From Filomicrobium sp. (GTDB lineage: Bacteria; Pseudomonadota; Alphaproteobacteria; Rhizobiales; Hyphomicrobiaceae): 32,275 nt of DNA. The stretch covers positions 1 through 32,275 of the forward strand of contig JARFQY010000339.1 in NCBI GenBank assembly GCA_029287535.1, read 5' to 3'. The first letter of the stretch is position 1; every line of letters begins with the position of its first letter. Shown one piece after another: positions 24,244-32,275 of this stretch. The position numbers and the translations under genes are program-made. Below the pieces are notes generated by a model. It was given only the letters and a program-made list of their open reading frames with translations, was not told where the DNA came from and ran no database searches.

Positions 24244-25662
24244 TCATGGAGCGGTCGCCGAATGCGCGTCGAGCCATTCGTCCAAGTGCTGCAGCGCACG
24301 CGACGATACCGCGCGCTTCTTCGCCATGCCGCGCTCCTTGCCCTTCAAGCGCCGACCGACAGCGTCGTGGGTTGGCGTATCGTCGGCGGCAGGCAGTAGA
24401 CCATAGTTGATGTTCATCGGCTGGAAGGAACGCGAACCGCTTTCGCTATCGGCGGAGATATGGCCTCCCGTGATGTGAGCAAGCAGCGCTCCCATCGCGG
24501 TGGTCCTCGGCGGTGGCACGACGGCTTGGCCGCGCTGTTCGGCGGCTGCAAAGCGTCCGGTCAGAAGACCGACGGCGGCGCTTTCGACATACCCTTCGAC
24601 GCCGGTGATCTGGCCGGCGAACCGCAGCCGCGGGCTGGCTTTCAGCCGCAAGGTTTCGTCGAGCAGTTTGGGAGAATTCAGGAACGTGTTTCGGTGAAGG
24701 CCGCCCAGGCGTGCGAATTGAGCCTCGCCAAGGCCGGGGATCATGCGGAAGATGCGCGTTTGGTCGGCGTACTTCAGCTTGGTTTGGAAGCCGACCATGT
24801 TCCAGAGCGTGCCCAGCGCATTGTCCTGGCGAAGCTGGACGACGGCATAAGGCCTCTCGTTGGGGTTGCTCGGGTCAGTGAGACCCACCGGCTTCATCGG
24901 TCCGAAGCGAAGCGTTTCCCGGCCGCGTTCGGCCATCACCTCGATCGGCAGACAGCCTTCGAAGTAGGGCGTTGTGGTCTCCCATTCCTTGAAGGACGTT
25001 TTTTCACCTGCCAAGAGCTCATCGATGAAGGCTTCGTAGGTCGGCTTGTCGAGGGGACAGTTGAGATAGTCGGCGCCGGTTCCACCGGGCCCAGGCTTGT
25101 CATAGCGTGATTGGCGCCACGCGATATCAAGGTCAACAGACTCCAGGTGGACGATCGGTGCGATGGCATCGAAAAAGGCGAGCTGGCCCTCGCCCGTCAG
25201 CTCCAGGATGGCCTTGCTCAGCGTTGGTGACGTGAGCGGGCCGGTGGCGACGATGACGCTCTCCCAGTCGGCGGGCGGCAGGCCCGCGACTTCGCTGCGT
25301 TCAATTCTTATGAGCGGATGTTCTTCAAGCCGCAGGGTCACTTCCCTGGCAAAGGCCTCACGGTCGACTGCCAATGCACCACCTGCTGGAAGCTTATGCA
25401 GATCGCCAGCCGCCATAATCAGAGACTGACAGCGGCGCATCTCCTCGTGGAGCAAACCAACGGCGTTGGTCTCCCAATCATCAGAGCGAAAGGAGTTGGA
25501 GCAAACGAGTTCGGCCAGGGCATTGGTGCTGTGGGCATCGGTCATCCGCGCCGGGCGCATTTCATGCAACGTCACGGCGACGCCCGACTGGGCAATCTGC
25601 CATGCTGCTTCTGAGCCGGCGAGTCCCCCGCCGACAATGTGTACGCGGTTTTGATCCTTCAT
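24244..25662 (-). CDS. trmFO: Methylenetetrahydrofolate--tRNA-(uracil-5-)-methyltransferase TrmFO
   Basis: TrmFO makes 5-methyluridine at position 54 of tRNA, using methylenetetrahydrofolate and FAD. The 472-residue product starts with the FAD-binding [14 protein letters not shown] (from about residue 11). It continues with [36 protein letters not shown] and [20 protein letters not shown], which are signatures of the family. Length is normal. The start ATG at 25662 fits. The C-terminal tail ([15 protein letters not shown]) is basic, suiting tRNA contact. It is a single gene on the minus strand, with a 260-base gap downstream. Confidence 0.95.
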   Translation of the reverse strand: MKDQNRVHIVGGGLAGSEAAWQIAQSGVAVTLHEMRPARMTDAHSTNALAELVCSNSFRSDDWETNAVGLLHEEMRRCQSLIMAAGDLHKLPAGGALAVDREAFAREVTLRLEEHPLIRIERSEVAGLPPADWESVIVATGPLTSPTLSKAILELTGEGQLAFFDAIAPIVHLESVDLDIAWRQSRYDKPGPGGTGADYLNCPLDKPTYEAFIDELLAGEKTSFKEWETTTPYFEGCLPIEVMAERGRETLRFGPMKPVGLTDPSNPNERPYAVVQLRQDNALGTLWNMVGFQTKLKYADQTRIFRMIPGLGEAQFARLGGLHRNTFLNSPKLLDETLRLKASPRLRFAGQITGVEGYVESAAVGLLTGRFAAAEQRGQAVVPPPRTTAMGALLAHITGGHISADSESGSRSFQPMNINYGLLPAADDTPTHDAVGRRLKGKERGMAKKRAVSSRALQHLDEWLDAHSATAP

Positions 25663-25792
25663 TATGTGGAAGCTAAGCGAACGCGTCGCCGTTCACAATC
25701 GTTCAGCTCAGCATTGCGGGTTTCCGTCACGATTTGACGCGGGCACGATATTGCAAGTGTGACCACTGGCAGCGAAGAAACGAACGCGAAGT

Positions 25793-26107
25793 CTACTTTG
25801 GCGCGTAGATCGTTGCCACGTGCGTTGGAAACATGGACGAGGTGTCAATCCATCTGCTGAGACGGGAGATCCGCGACCTTGTAAGGACGAAGCTAACCCT
25901 TCCCCTATGGCAGGTGGGTCTTTCACAATAAGGCTTGCGCACGCCGTATATGCGATATCCTCGCGGCAGTTGGGCACAGTCGCTTTGTCCGCTCGGCATG
26001 GTCCAGCAGATCATATAAGACGATAGGCCCGCTTGTGCTTCTTCCTTGCCGGTTATTGCCAACGCCGCCAGTGCAAGTGCGGCAAGCATCATGAGCGTGT
26101 GCATCAT
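25793..26107 (-). CDS. Small secreted protein with four cysteines (tentative)
   Basis: This 104-residue frame begins with a good signal peptide, MMHTL and a run of Leu/Ala to EEAQA. The mature part contains C34, C44, C61 and C66, which could make two disulfides, within a basic region (GYRIYGVRKPYCERPTC). GGAG lies 5 bases before the ATG at 26107 (8 before a second ATG at 26104), a good ribosome site. No family is recognised. The tail beyond residue 70 looks less protein-like, so a sequencing or natural frameshift shortening the real gene cannot be excluded. It lies alone between trmFO and ctaA, on the same strand. Confidence 0.5.
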   Translation of the reverse strand: MMHTLMMLAALALAALAITGKEEAQAGLSSYMICWTMPSGQSDCAQLPRGYRIYGVRKPYCERPTCHRGRVSFVLTRSRISRLSRWIDTSSMFPTHVATIYAPK

Positions 26108-26264
26108 ATCTACTCCAGAACGCAAATCTCCTGCGCAGCGGTCTATGCCAGAGGCTATCGGTCAGGTGGATGGCATTGAGTCTGTAAAGAATATGCTGCG
26201 TCACGGCAGAGATTAACCGCTCGTTGGGGTGGCGCGTCATCAACGTTGAGTTTTGGTGAATGCC

Positions 26265-27398
26265 TCAGCCCGCGCGGTACACGCGGTGGGCGTGCCAGAT
26301 GGCGATGACGAGCACGACCGCGCCACCTCCCTGGTGCAGGAGCCCCAGCCAGATGGGGGTCTCGGCCATGTTTCCGGCTGCGAGTAACGTCCAGATGCCC
26401 AAGGCGGCCTGCGCCAGAAAGGCTAGGACCAAGACCCGTGAGGATGTGACGAGGGGTTTTGCCGCCTGGTTGAGGGAGAAGGTCTGCCAAATGGCGAGCC
26501 CGACCAAAACGTAAGCCAGCAACCGGTGGATGAACTGCACCGTCGTGGGGTTGTCAACCAGGTTCATATACAAGGGCGATAACGCCATCAGGCCGTCCGG
26601 GACGAAGGCCCCGTCCATAAGCGGCCAGGTGTTGTGCGTTAGGCCGGCTTTCAGTCCCGCAACGAAGGCGCCCACGAGCACTTGGAGAAAGAGGAGGGCG
26701 ACGATCGCAGCCGTAAGCCAGCGCTGCGCGGAGGGCAGATCGGGCGTGCCTACCTTCGCCGCGTCGCCTGGTAGATCCAGGGCGACCCAAACGAGGCTGG
26801 CGAGAATGACAAACGCGGTGACCAGGTGAAGCGCAAGCCGGTAGTGGCTGACGTCCACGCGCTCGACCAGTCCCGACTGAACCATGTACCAGCCGAAAAA
26901 GCCTTGCAGGCCGCCAAGAGCGAAAATGGCCAGCAGCTTGGGTAACAACCCCCTTGGGATCCGACCAAGTGACCAGAAAATAAGCAGCGGCACAGCGTAG
27001 GCGACGCCAATCATGCGGCCGAAAAAGCGATGGGCCCACTCCCACCAGTAGATGAATTTGAACTCGGCAATCGACATCCCCTTGTTGACCAGCTGGTATT
27101 CGGGGATTTGGCGGTACTTTTCGAAGGCCACGAGCCAGTCCGCGTCGGATAGTGGAGGTATTACTCCCAAGAGAGGCAGCCATTCAGTGATCGAGAGCCC
27201 TGAATCGGTGAGGCGGGTCGCTCCGCCGACAACGATCATGGCAATGACCAATCCCGCGACGGTGAATAGCCAGATGCGGATTGCCGTCAGGGGTGGCTCA
27301 TTGACGAGGGGATGTGATAGGTCCCGGATGTCACGCGCGCTGCGCACTATTTCTTCCTCTTGTGAGATCCAAGGCCGATACATGAGGGTAGCAGACAC
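26265..27398 (-). CDS. ctaA: Haem A synthase (Cox15/CtaA)
   Basis: CtaA oxidises the C8 methyl of haem O to a formyl group, giving the haem A used in aa3-type cytochrome oxidase. It is an eight-helix membrane protein; the two four-helix halves are visible, with haem-ligand histidines in WEWAHRFFG, HYRLALHL, FIHRLLAY and GLLHQGGG. The motif GGATRLTDSGLSITEW is diagnostic of the type 2 (Cox15-like) group. The frame begins at GTG 27398; an ATG at 27383 is equally possible because neither has a clear ribosome binding site. It is divergent from the DUF2842 gene. No cox genes are in this window. Confidence 0.94.
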   Translation of the reverse strand: MSATLMYRPWISQEEEIVRSARDIRDLSHPLVNEPPLTAIRIWLFTVAGLVIAMIVVGGATRLTDSGLSITEWLPLLGVIPPLSDADWLVAFEKYRQIPEYQLVNKGMSIAEFKFIYWWEWAHRFFGRMIGVAYAVPLLIFWSLGRIPRGLLPKLLAIFALGGLQGFFGWYMVQSGLVERVDVSHYRLALHLVTAFVILASLVWVALDLPGDAAKVGTPDLPSAQRWLTAAIVALLFLQVLVGAFVAGLKAGLTHNTWPLMDGAFVPDGLMALSPLYMNLVDNPTTVQFIHRLLAYVLVGLAIWQTFSLNQAAKPLVTSSRVLVLAFLAQAALGIWTLLAAGNMAETPIWLGLLHQGGGAVVLVIAIWHAHRVYRAG

Positions 27399-27461
27399 GC
27401 GAGATCAATGCGCCCAAGCGGCGCGGCGTTCTTACGGTCTCGAATGGAGATTGGTCAACTC

Positions 27462-27674
27462 ATGACGATGCGCATGCGCAAGCTGATCGGCACCATCCTG
27501 CTGTTGGTCATGATCACCGTCTACTCACTGCTGGCTATGATGGTCGCGGTCGTGCTGCAGGTGAATACGACAAGCGATTGGGTGGAGCTCGTCTATTACG
27601 TGGTGGCGGGCTTGCTGTGGGTCGTGCCGGCGGCCTGGATCATTTGGTGGATGTCGCGCGAGGACGGTGGCTGA
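27462..27674 (+). CDS. DUF2842 small membrane protein
   Basis: The 70-residue protein has the two-helix layout of DUF2842, a family restricted to alphaproteobacteria: RKLIGTILLLVMITVYSLLA (helix 1) and YYVVAGLLWVVPAAWIIWWM (helix 2), with a short charged tail. Function unknown. I chose ATG 27462, matching the family N-terminus, with GGAG 12 bases upstream; an ATG at 27444 is in frame. It is divergent from ctaA and convergent with the polysaccharide co-polymerase gene. No terminator is evident in the 62 bases between. Confidence 0.85.
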   Translation: MTMRMRKLIGTILLLVMITVYSLLAMMVAVVLQVNTTSDWVELVYYVVAGLLWVVPAAWIIWWMSREDGG

Positions 27675-27736
27675 GTGTGGTCGGCGCCCGTTGCGCCCGC
27701 TGCCTAGTTGCGCCTTGCGGAACCGTTACCACTTCA

Positions 27737-29893
27737 TCAAGCCACATTCTCGGGGCGAATTTCGGTGCATTCGAACTGAATGAGATCGATGTCGGCGACC
27801 TCAAAGCCCAAGAATGAATTCGGCAGAATGGGTGCGGAGTTCTGTTTGCCGCAAGTTCCGTCCGCGATCAGAATTCCAGCATCAAACCGACCCTGAATGG
27901 TTTCAAACAGCGTGCGCGCTGCGTCCTCTTTGCCGGCAATCACAATGTGATCGTAAGCTTCGTCAAGAGCGTCCAGCAGCAAGTTGAGCTGGTCGGCATC
28001 CAAACCGTTTGGACCTTCCGCGATGGCTCGGCCGCTGGCAATGAAGTGCACTTGCGTTTCAGGAATCCAGCGCACAACGTCGGCGAAACTTGCCTGTCCC
28101 TGTAGAAGCTCAATGAACCCGGGAGCCTTTGGCAAACTGAGGTGACGGGCAATGCCATTGCCCTCCAGGCTCCAGTCGATGATCAGGGCCTGCTTGCCGA
28201 AGCGAGTGAGTTGGCATGCGGTCTCGACGATGAGCTGCGTCGAGGAGAGCGGTTCAAGTTGGGTGGCGATCAGAGTGCGGAATCCCGTCTCGGATGTTTG
28301 ACTGACCTGGAGAAGATGTTTGGCAAGATCACCGGTGTCGTGGAATTGGGCAGGCTGGCTGCTGACAAAGGTCTCGTCTGTAACGGACGGGGGTGGCTGC
28401 CTTTGGGTCGCGACGACTGTCGCGTGCTCGGGAAGCGACGGCGCACGCAAAGGGTCTTCCGCCTCGCCCTCCGACGATTCGGCGCGGTCGCTGTGGCGAC
28501 TCCTCTTGGCAAGCGCAAACGTGATGATGATCGTGGCCCCCAGCAGCAGCGTGGCAATCATTATGAAGGGTGTGTAGGGAAAATCATGCGGGAAGTTCGC
28601 CGATATTGGTGTCAATGCCGGCGCGATGAGGTGGACGGCAGTCGCCGAAACGGGTTTGTCCGCATCGATGCGGGCCACTTTCAGCTTCTCCTGCAATTGC
28701 GCAAGCTCACTGCGCTTGGTGCTGGCGACCGTTTCCAGGCGACGCAGCTCTCCCGTGTCTGGAGGTGGAGACAGCGCCTTGGGTTTGGTGCTTGGCAGAC
28801 TTGCGGCTATAGCCTGTTCCCTGTCGGCTGCAACGAAAGCTACCTTGTCGAGGCCGGCGATGATGTTGGCGACTTCTCTGGCGATGAGCCGGTTCACCGC
28901 AGACAGTCTGGCCTTCAGCCGTTTCATGACCGGATGTGAGGTTTCGAAGCTGCGCGAACGGGTCAAGAGATCGCGTTCTATTGTGGAGCGCTGGGCGATC
29001 AAGTCCTGAACCAGCCGCGACTTGCGGACTTCCGGAATGAGTTCGGGCGTTCCTTCGCGCATATACGTACGAGCTGCTTTCGCGCGCGCTTCGGTAGCAG
29101 AGCGTGCTGCCCTCGCCCGAATGAGTTCGGGAGGTAAGTTGCCTTCCTGGCGTTCCAGTTGCCGCCTTTCTTGCGAACTGCGCAGCAGTTCAACGGTGGT
29201 GCGCAAGGCGCTGATCTGCTCCTCGGAGTGATGCAGTTCATCGCGTACGGCGGCAATGCGAGCCACCAGCTGCTGGTGAGCGGCTTTGGATTGCTTTCGC
29301 GCTGCTTGTGCGAGTTGCACCCGATAACGGCTTGCCAGCCGGTTGGGGAACGCGGCTGCCAGCTTGGGATCCGTTGAGGTGAATCTGATGACGATTGAGC
29401 CCGGCTCTTTATCCGCGAATACGCTCAATTGCTTAGAAATTTGCTCATGGGTTGGCACCTTGTCGCTCAGATCGCCCTGCTCCTGAGGCATCCCGATTTT
29501 CCGAAGCAGTCCCGCAAGGGCGCTGCCGGAAGCGCGGTCTGAATCGACATCATGCCGCCCGTGCAAGTGCAAATCATTCGCGACCGCGGCAAGGAGCGGC
29601 GGCGACTTGAGGGCTTCAATGTGCGGACCGACCGACCGCTCATTCGTCAAGGCCGCCAAGCCATCAGCGTCTGACCAATCATCCGAGTTGACCGACGGCG
29701 CGGCTTTGTTGGGGGGCGTAATGGCGATCACCGCCTCGGCCGTATAACGGGGAGTCATTGACGCCAGCGTCAAAAAGCTCAACACCCCGGCAAGCAATGA
29801 GAGCGCGATCAGCTTGGGCAATGCGCGCCGAACGGTCGTCACAAGTGCTTTTGGATCGATAGCATCAGAGGGGATCGGCGAGGGCGCGCGCAT
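27737..29893 (-). CDS. Polysaccharide co-polymerase (Wzz/GumC-like) with degenerate BY-kinase domain
   Basis: This 718-residue inner-membrane protein has the layout of exopolysaccharide chain-length regulators. It has TM1 (about 27-46), a Wzz-type periplasmic region with long coiled coils (about 190-410), TM2 (about 442-463), then a cytoplasmic domain shaped like a bacterial tyrosine kinase (about 535-680). The kinase signatures are lost: the Walker A place reads ATQLEPLSSTQL with no GKT/S, the A' motif is IIDWSL (D573), and the Walker B end is YDHIVIAG without Asp. No tyrosine cluster ends the protein. It is probably kinase-dead and structural. It is divergent from a glycosyltransferase gene. 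Confidence 0.87.
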   Translation of the reverse strand: MRAPSPIPSDAIDPKALVTTVRRALPKLIALSLLAGVLSFLTLASMTPRYTAEAVIAITPPNKAAPSVNSDDWSDADGLAALTNERSVGPHIEALKSPPLLAAVANDLHLHGRHDVDSDRASGSALAGLLRKIGMPQEQGDLSDKVPTHEQISKQLSVFADKEPGSIVIRFTSTDPKLAAAFPNRLASRYRVQLAQAARKQSKAAHQQLVARIAAVRDELHHSEEQISALRTTVELLRSSQERRQLERQEGNLPPELIRARAARSATEARAKAARTYMREGTPELIPEVRKSRLVQDLIAQRSTIERDLLTRSRSFETSHPVMKRLKARLSAVNRLIAREVANIIAGLDKVAFVAADREQAIAASLPSTKPKALSPPPDTGELRRLETVASTKRSELAQLQEKLKVARIDADKPVSATAVHLIAPALTPISANFPHDFPYTPFIMIATLLLGATIIITFALAKRSRHSDRAESSEGEAEDPLRAPSLPEHATVVATQRQPPPSVTDETFVSSQPAQFHDTGDLAKHLLQVSQTSETGFRTLIATQLEPLSSTQLIVETACQLTRFGKQALIIDWSLEGNGIARHLSLPKAPGFIELLQGQASFADVVRWIPETQVHFIASGRAIAEGPNGLDADQLNLLLDALDEAYDHIVIAGKEDAARTLFETIQGRFDAGILIADGTCGKQNSAPILPNSFLGFEVADIDLIQFECTEIRPENVA

Positions 29894-30092
29894 ACTTACA
29901 ATCTCAACTCAATGAACAATTGGCCCGAATTAGAACGCGGCAGGGGTAACAATTCCCTTAACTGTCGTGAAATGGTGCGGCTGCTTAGTGTTTGTTAACC
30001 AGTCTCGACTTAGCTGCAGATTGAAGTTTTCTGTCGTTCTCAGGGGGGCGGCTGCCGCATCTTCGGCCGGCCAGTCCCAGAGGTGCCCCCGC

Positions 30093-31289
30093 ATGACTCA
30101 AACGTTGCGCGTTCTGCATATCCTGAGGGCCCCGAGCAGCGGGCTCTTCCGGCATGTCCGGGATCTCGCGTTGGAACAGGCGCGTTGGGGTCTTGACGTT
30201 GGTATTCTGTGCGACGCAGCCTCATTTTCTGGCCCCGCTGGCCGGTATCTGGCGAAACTGGGACCATGCCTGCCGCTGGGTTTGCACCTCACTTCGATGG
30301 GCCGCAGCCCCGGCTTGACCGATATCCGTGCGGTTGCGGAAACACGCCGCTTAACACGTGAGCTTGATATTGATGTGCTGCACGGCCATGGCTTAAAAGG
30401 CGGACTTTACGCGCGCCTCGGAGGGACATTGCCGGCCGGTCGTAACGGGCTTGCTCCACTGCGGGTTTATTCTCCGCATGGCCGTGGCCTGCGCCACTTC
30501 AACGGGTCGATTAAAGGCAATGTCGTTGTCACGGCGGAGGCTGCCATGTTGCGGCTGACCGACGGCCTGATCTTCGACAGCGCGTCCGCCCGGGACAGAT
30601 ATGCCGGTTCGATCCGTATCGAATCCGTTCCACATCGTGTGATCTACAACGGGCTGTCCGAGGTCGACTTTGCACAGCGCGAGCTTTGCGATGATGCAGC
30701 TGATTTTCTCTTTGTCGGTGAACTGCTGGCCTCCAAGGGCGTTGATGTCATGCTGGATGCATTGCACCGCCTTGATGCTTCCGAGGCGCGGGCGGTGATC
30801 GTCGGGGACGGGCCGGAAGCATCGCGGCTCAAGGCATCGGCGTACCGCCTGGGTCTTGGGGCCCGCGTTGTTTTTGCCGGTGCCGTGCCTCTGCAGAAGG
30901 CCTTTTCATTGGGTAGGATACTGGTTCTTCCCTCGCGGTCGGAGAGCCTCCCCTACGTTGCCCTGGAAGCCGCCGCGGCTGGTGTTCCCATTGTCGCAAC
31001 CAAAGTTGGCGGCGTGCCTGAGATCATTGAAGGTAGCGATACCCGTCTGGTGCCGTGTGGCGATGCGGACGCCTTAGCCTGCGCAATGGCCGTTGAAGCG
31101 GACGACTTTGGTGCGGCACAGGCTCGTGCGCAGCGGCTGCGTAAAATCGTTCAAGAGCGTTTCAGTACGGCACAAATGGTACGTTCGGTGATGGCGTGCT
31201 ACCGGGACGGCTTGCTGCGGATCAGCACGCAGGCGCCGTTAAAGGTCTCCGAGACGACCGAATTTTACTGTAACGGGGATAATTCCTGA
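30093..31289 (+). CDS. Glycosyltransferase family 4 (exopolysaccharide synthesis)
   Basis: The 398-residue product is a GT-B fold retaining glycosyltransferase. The N-terminal half has RVLHILRAPSSGLFRHVRDL, an acceptor-domain start with His in the first loop, and HGHGLKGG. The C-terminal half has FLFVGELLASKGVDVMLDAL, VGDGPE and the donor-binding ESLPYVALEAAAAGVPIVAT (E-x7-E type). The sugar transferred cannot be read off. The ATG at 30093 has AGAGG nine bases upstream. It lies between a co-polymerase gene and a priming transferase, so it probably adds a sugar to the lipid-linked repeat unit of a surface polysaccharide. Confidence 0.9.
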   Translation: MTQTLRVLHILRAPSSGLFRHVRDLALEQARWGLDVGILCDAASFSGPAGRYLAKLGPCLPLGLHLTSMGRSPGLTDIRAVAETRRLTRELDIDVLHGHGLKGGLYARLGGTLPAGRNGLAPLRVYSPHGRGLRHFNGSIKGNVVVTAEAAMLRLTDGLIFDSASARDRYAGSIRIESVPHRVIYNGLSEVDFAQRELCDDAADFLFVGELLASKGVDVMLDALHRLDASEARAVIVGDGPEASRLKASAYRLGLGARVVFAGAVPLQKAFSLGRILVLPSRSESLPYVALEAAAAGVPIVATKVGGVPEIIEGSDTRLVPCGDADALACAMAVEADDFGAAQARAQRLRKIVQERFSTAQMVRSVMACYRDGLLRISTQAPLKVSETTEFYCNGDNS

Positions 31290-31372
31290 CCTCACGTTAA
31301 CGGCGATGCCGATGTGGCACGGCTAATGCTCATTGCTCCCTTATTGCCTCTGGCGGATCGGAGCGAGATTTC

Positions 31373-32275
31373 ATGAGCGTTGTTAATAACGCACCCAAGG
31401 ACGCGGATGTCCCCGCGCTGGCCTATACCTTACAACGTGTGGCAGTTGCTCCAAGAGTCTCCGACCTTGAACTGGCCCAAAACGGTATGCTCGTCCCGCG
31501 TCGGGTCCTCGCTGACGTGGTGCGAATAACCGATTTCCTTGTGGCGATGCTCGTTGGATTGGCGGTCGCGGCTCTATCAAGTTCCGGGATGTTCACAGCC
31601 CCCGATCCTTGGCATCTCGTAGCGGTTGTCGCGACCGGAGCTCTTCTCGTGACAGCGCTCGAGCTGCTGGGCCTCTACCAGGTTTCCGAGTTCGCCAAAG
31701 TCAATGCGCAAATCCCTCGAATTGTCGTCTCGTGGGCGATGGTCCTCGTGGCGCTGGCGGCAAGTGTCCTCTGGCTTAACATTGGCGGTGAGTTTTTCAG
31801 TCCCTGGCTGTTAGCCTGGTTTGCAGCGGGTACCATCGGTACCGTCGCGGAACGATCTCTTCTTGCATGTCTTGTGCGGCAGTGGACACGGACGGGGCGG
31901 CTTTGGCGCCATGCAGTGGTTTATGGCGGTGGCGCGGATACGGTGGAGCTCATCCGTGCAATTGAAGCCGATGCCGATACCGATATCCGTATTATTGGGG
32001 TTTTCGATGACCGGGTGAGCCACGGGGGGACGGTCGAGCACCACTGTTATCCGACGCTCGGACCGCTCAGCGCGCTTGTTTCAGTCGTACGTTCGACGCG
32101 TGTTGACCTCGTGATTGTTGCACTCCCCTTGAGTGAGCAAGACCGGATGGCGGAGGTTGTCGAAGAACTCTCCCAGCTGCCGGTTGATGTAAAAATACCG
32201 GCGAGCTTCAGCCAGGTTCAATTCGCGCCGGAAACATACACACGGGTCGGCTCGATCGCGATGATTGATGTTGCG
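31373..32275 (+). CDS. Undecaprenyl-phosphate sugar-1-phosphate transferase, N-terminal part (3' truncated by window)
   Basis: The frame is open from ATG 31373 to the last base (301 codons). It has GGAG nine bases before the start. The N-terminal region has several hydrophobic segments (LVAMLVGLAVAALSSSG, WHLVAVVATGALLVTALELL, IVVSWAMVLVALAASVLWL, LLAWFAAGTIG). It then has a nucleotide-binding-like domain beginning VVYGGGADTVELIRAI, then VDLVIVALPLSEQDRM. This is the topology of WcaJ/EpsB-type polyprenyl glycosylphosphotransferases, which start repeat-unit synthesis. The catalytic C-terminal domain is beyond the window, so the sugar specificity is not visible. Confidence 0.85.
   Translation, partial: MSVVNNAPKDADVPALAYTLQRVAVAPRVSDLELAQNGMLVPRRVLADVVRITDFLVAMLVGLAVAALSSSGMFTAPDPWHLVAVVATGALLVTALELLGLYQVSEFAKVNAQIPRIVVSWAMVLVALAASVLWLNIGGEFFSPWLLAWFAAGTIGTVAERSLLACLVRQWTRTGRLWRHAVVYGGGADTVELIRAIEADADTDIRIIGVFDDRVSHGGTVEHHCYPTLGPLSALVSVVRSTRVDLVIVALPLSEQDRMAEVVEELSQLPVDVKIPASFSQVQFAPETYTRVGSIAMIDVA

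Overview
The window is chromosomal DNA from an alphaproteobacterium, most likely of the order Hyphomicrobiales (Rhizobiales). The gene order points there: nagZ-scpA-scpB-tatABC-serS-surE-(LysM/LytM protein), then a DUF815 ATPase next to yajC-secD-secF-(Mth938-like)-(squalene/phytoene synthase-like). Supporting signs are a eukaryote-like NADP isocitrate dehydrogenase, TrmFO, a Cox15-type CtaA, a DUF2842 protein and a full CtrA-type box. Base composition is GC-rich, translation starts include GTG and TTG, and most gene boundaries are tight. I saw no rRNA, tRNA, insertion sequence, prophage or CRISPR array. The window is mostly conserved core chromosome with a polysaccharide locus at the right end.

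Left part (1-5411, + strand): the 3' end of nagZ, then scpA and scpB (condensin partners, overlapping by 4 bases), an orphan iron/spermidine-type ABC ATPase, and tatA, tatB, tatC (twin-arginine translocase) with a perfect hairpin between tatA and tatB. From 5533 to 10914 (+): a PaiB-like FMN-binding protein, a secreted protein of unknown function, serS, surE and a lipoprotein with two LysM domains and a LytM domain. The LytM domain has lost key catalytic residues, so it is probably an amidase activator. It is preceded by a CtrA-type site. The pcm gene often found between surE and this gene is absent.

Middle (10971-18659): two facing terminators separate the LysM/LytM gene from icd (-). Then come a TrmJ-type tRNA methyltransferase with an unusual ~165-residue Cys-containing N-terminal extension (+), a secreted protein of unknown function (+), rpsD (+), a large L,D-transpeptidase (-) and a DUF815 AAA ATPase (-).

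Right part (18991-27674): yajC-secD-secF (Sec translocon accessory complex) is followed by homologues of two mitochondrial complex I assembly factors (NDUFAF3-like and NDUFAF6-like). After these lie an extreme Arg/Tyr-rich secreted protein (-), trmFO (-), a small four-cysteine secreted protein (-), ctaA (-) and a DUF2842 membrane protein (+).

Right end (27737-32275): a polysaccharide locus. It holds a Wzz/GumC-like co-polymerase with a degenerate BY-kinase domain (-), a divergent GT4 glycosyltransferase (+), and the 5' part of a polyprenyl-phosphate sugar-1-phosphate transferase (+) that runs off the window.

The common theme is the cell envelope: peptidoglycan turnover and crosslinking, two protein export systems, haem A and complex I biogenesis, and surface polysaccharide. 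No complete new system is evident. The least explained items are the TrmJ fusion, the lysine-free Arg/Tyr-rich secreted protein, the kinase-dead co-polymerase and the CtrA-type site on the septation-type gene.
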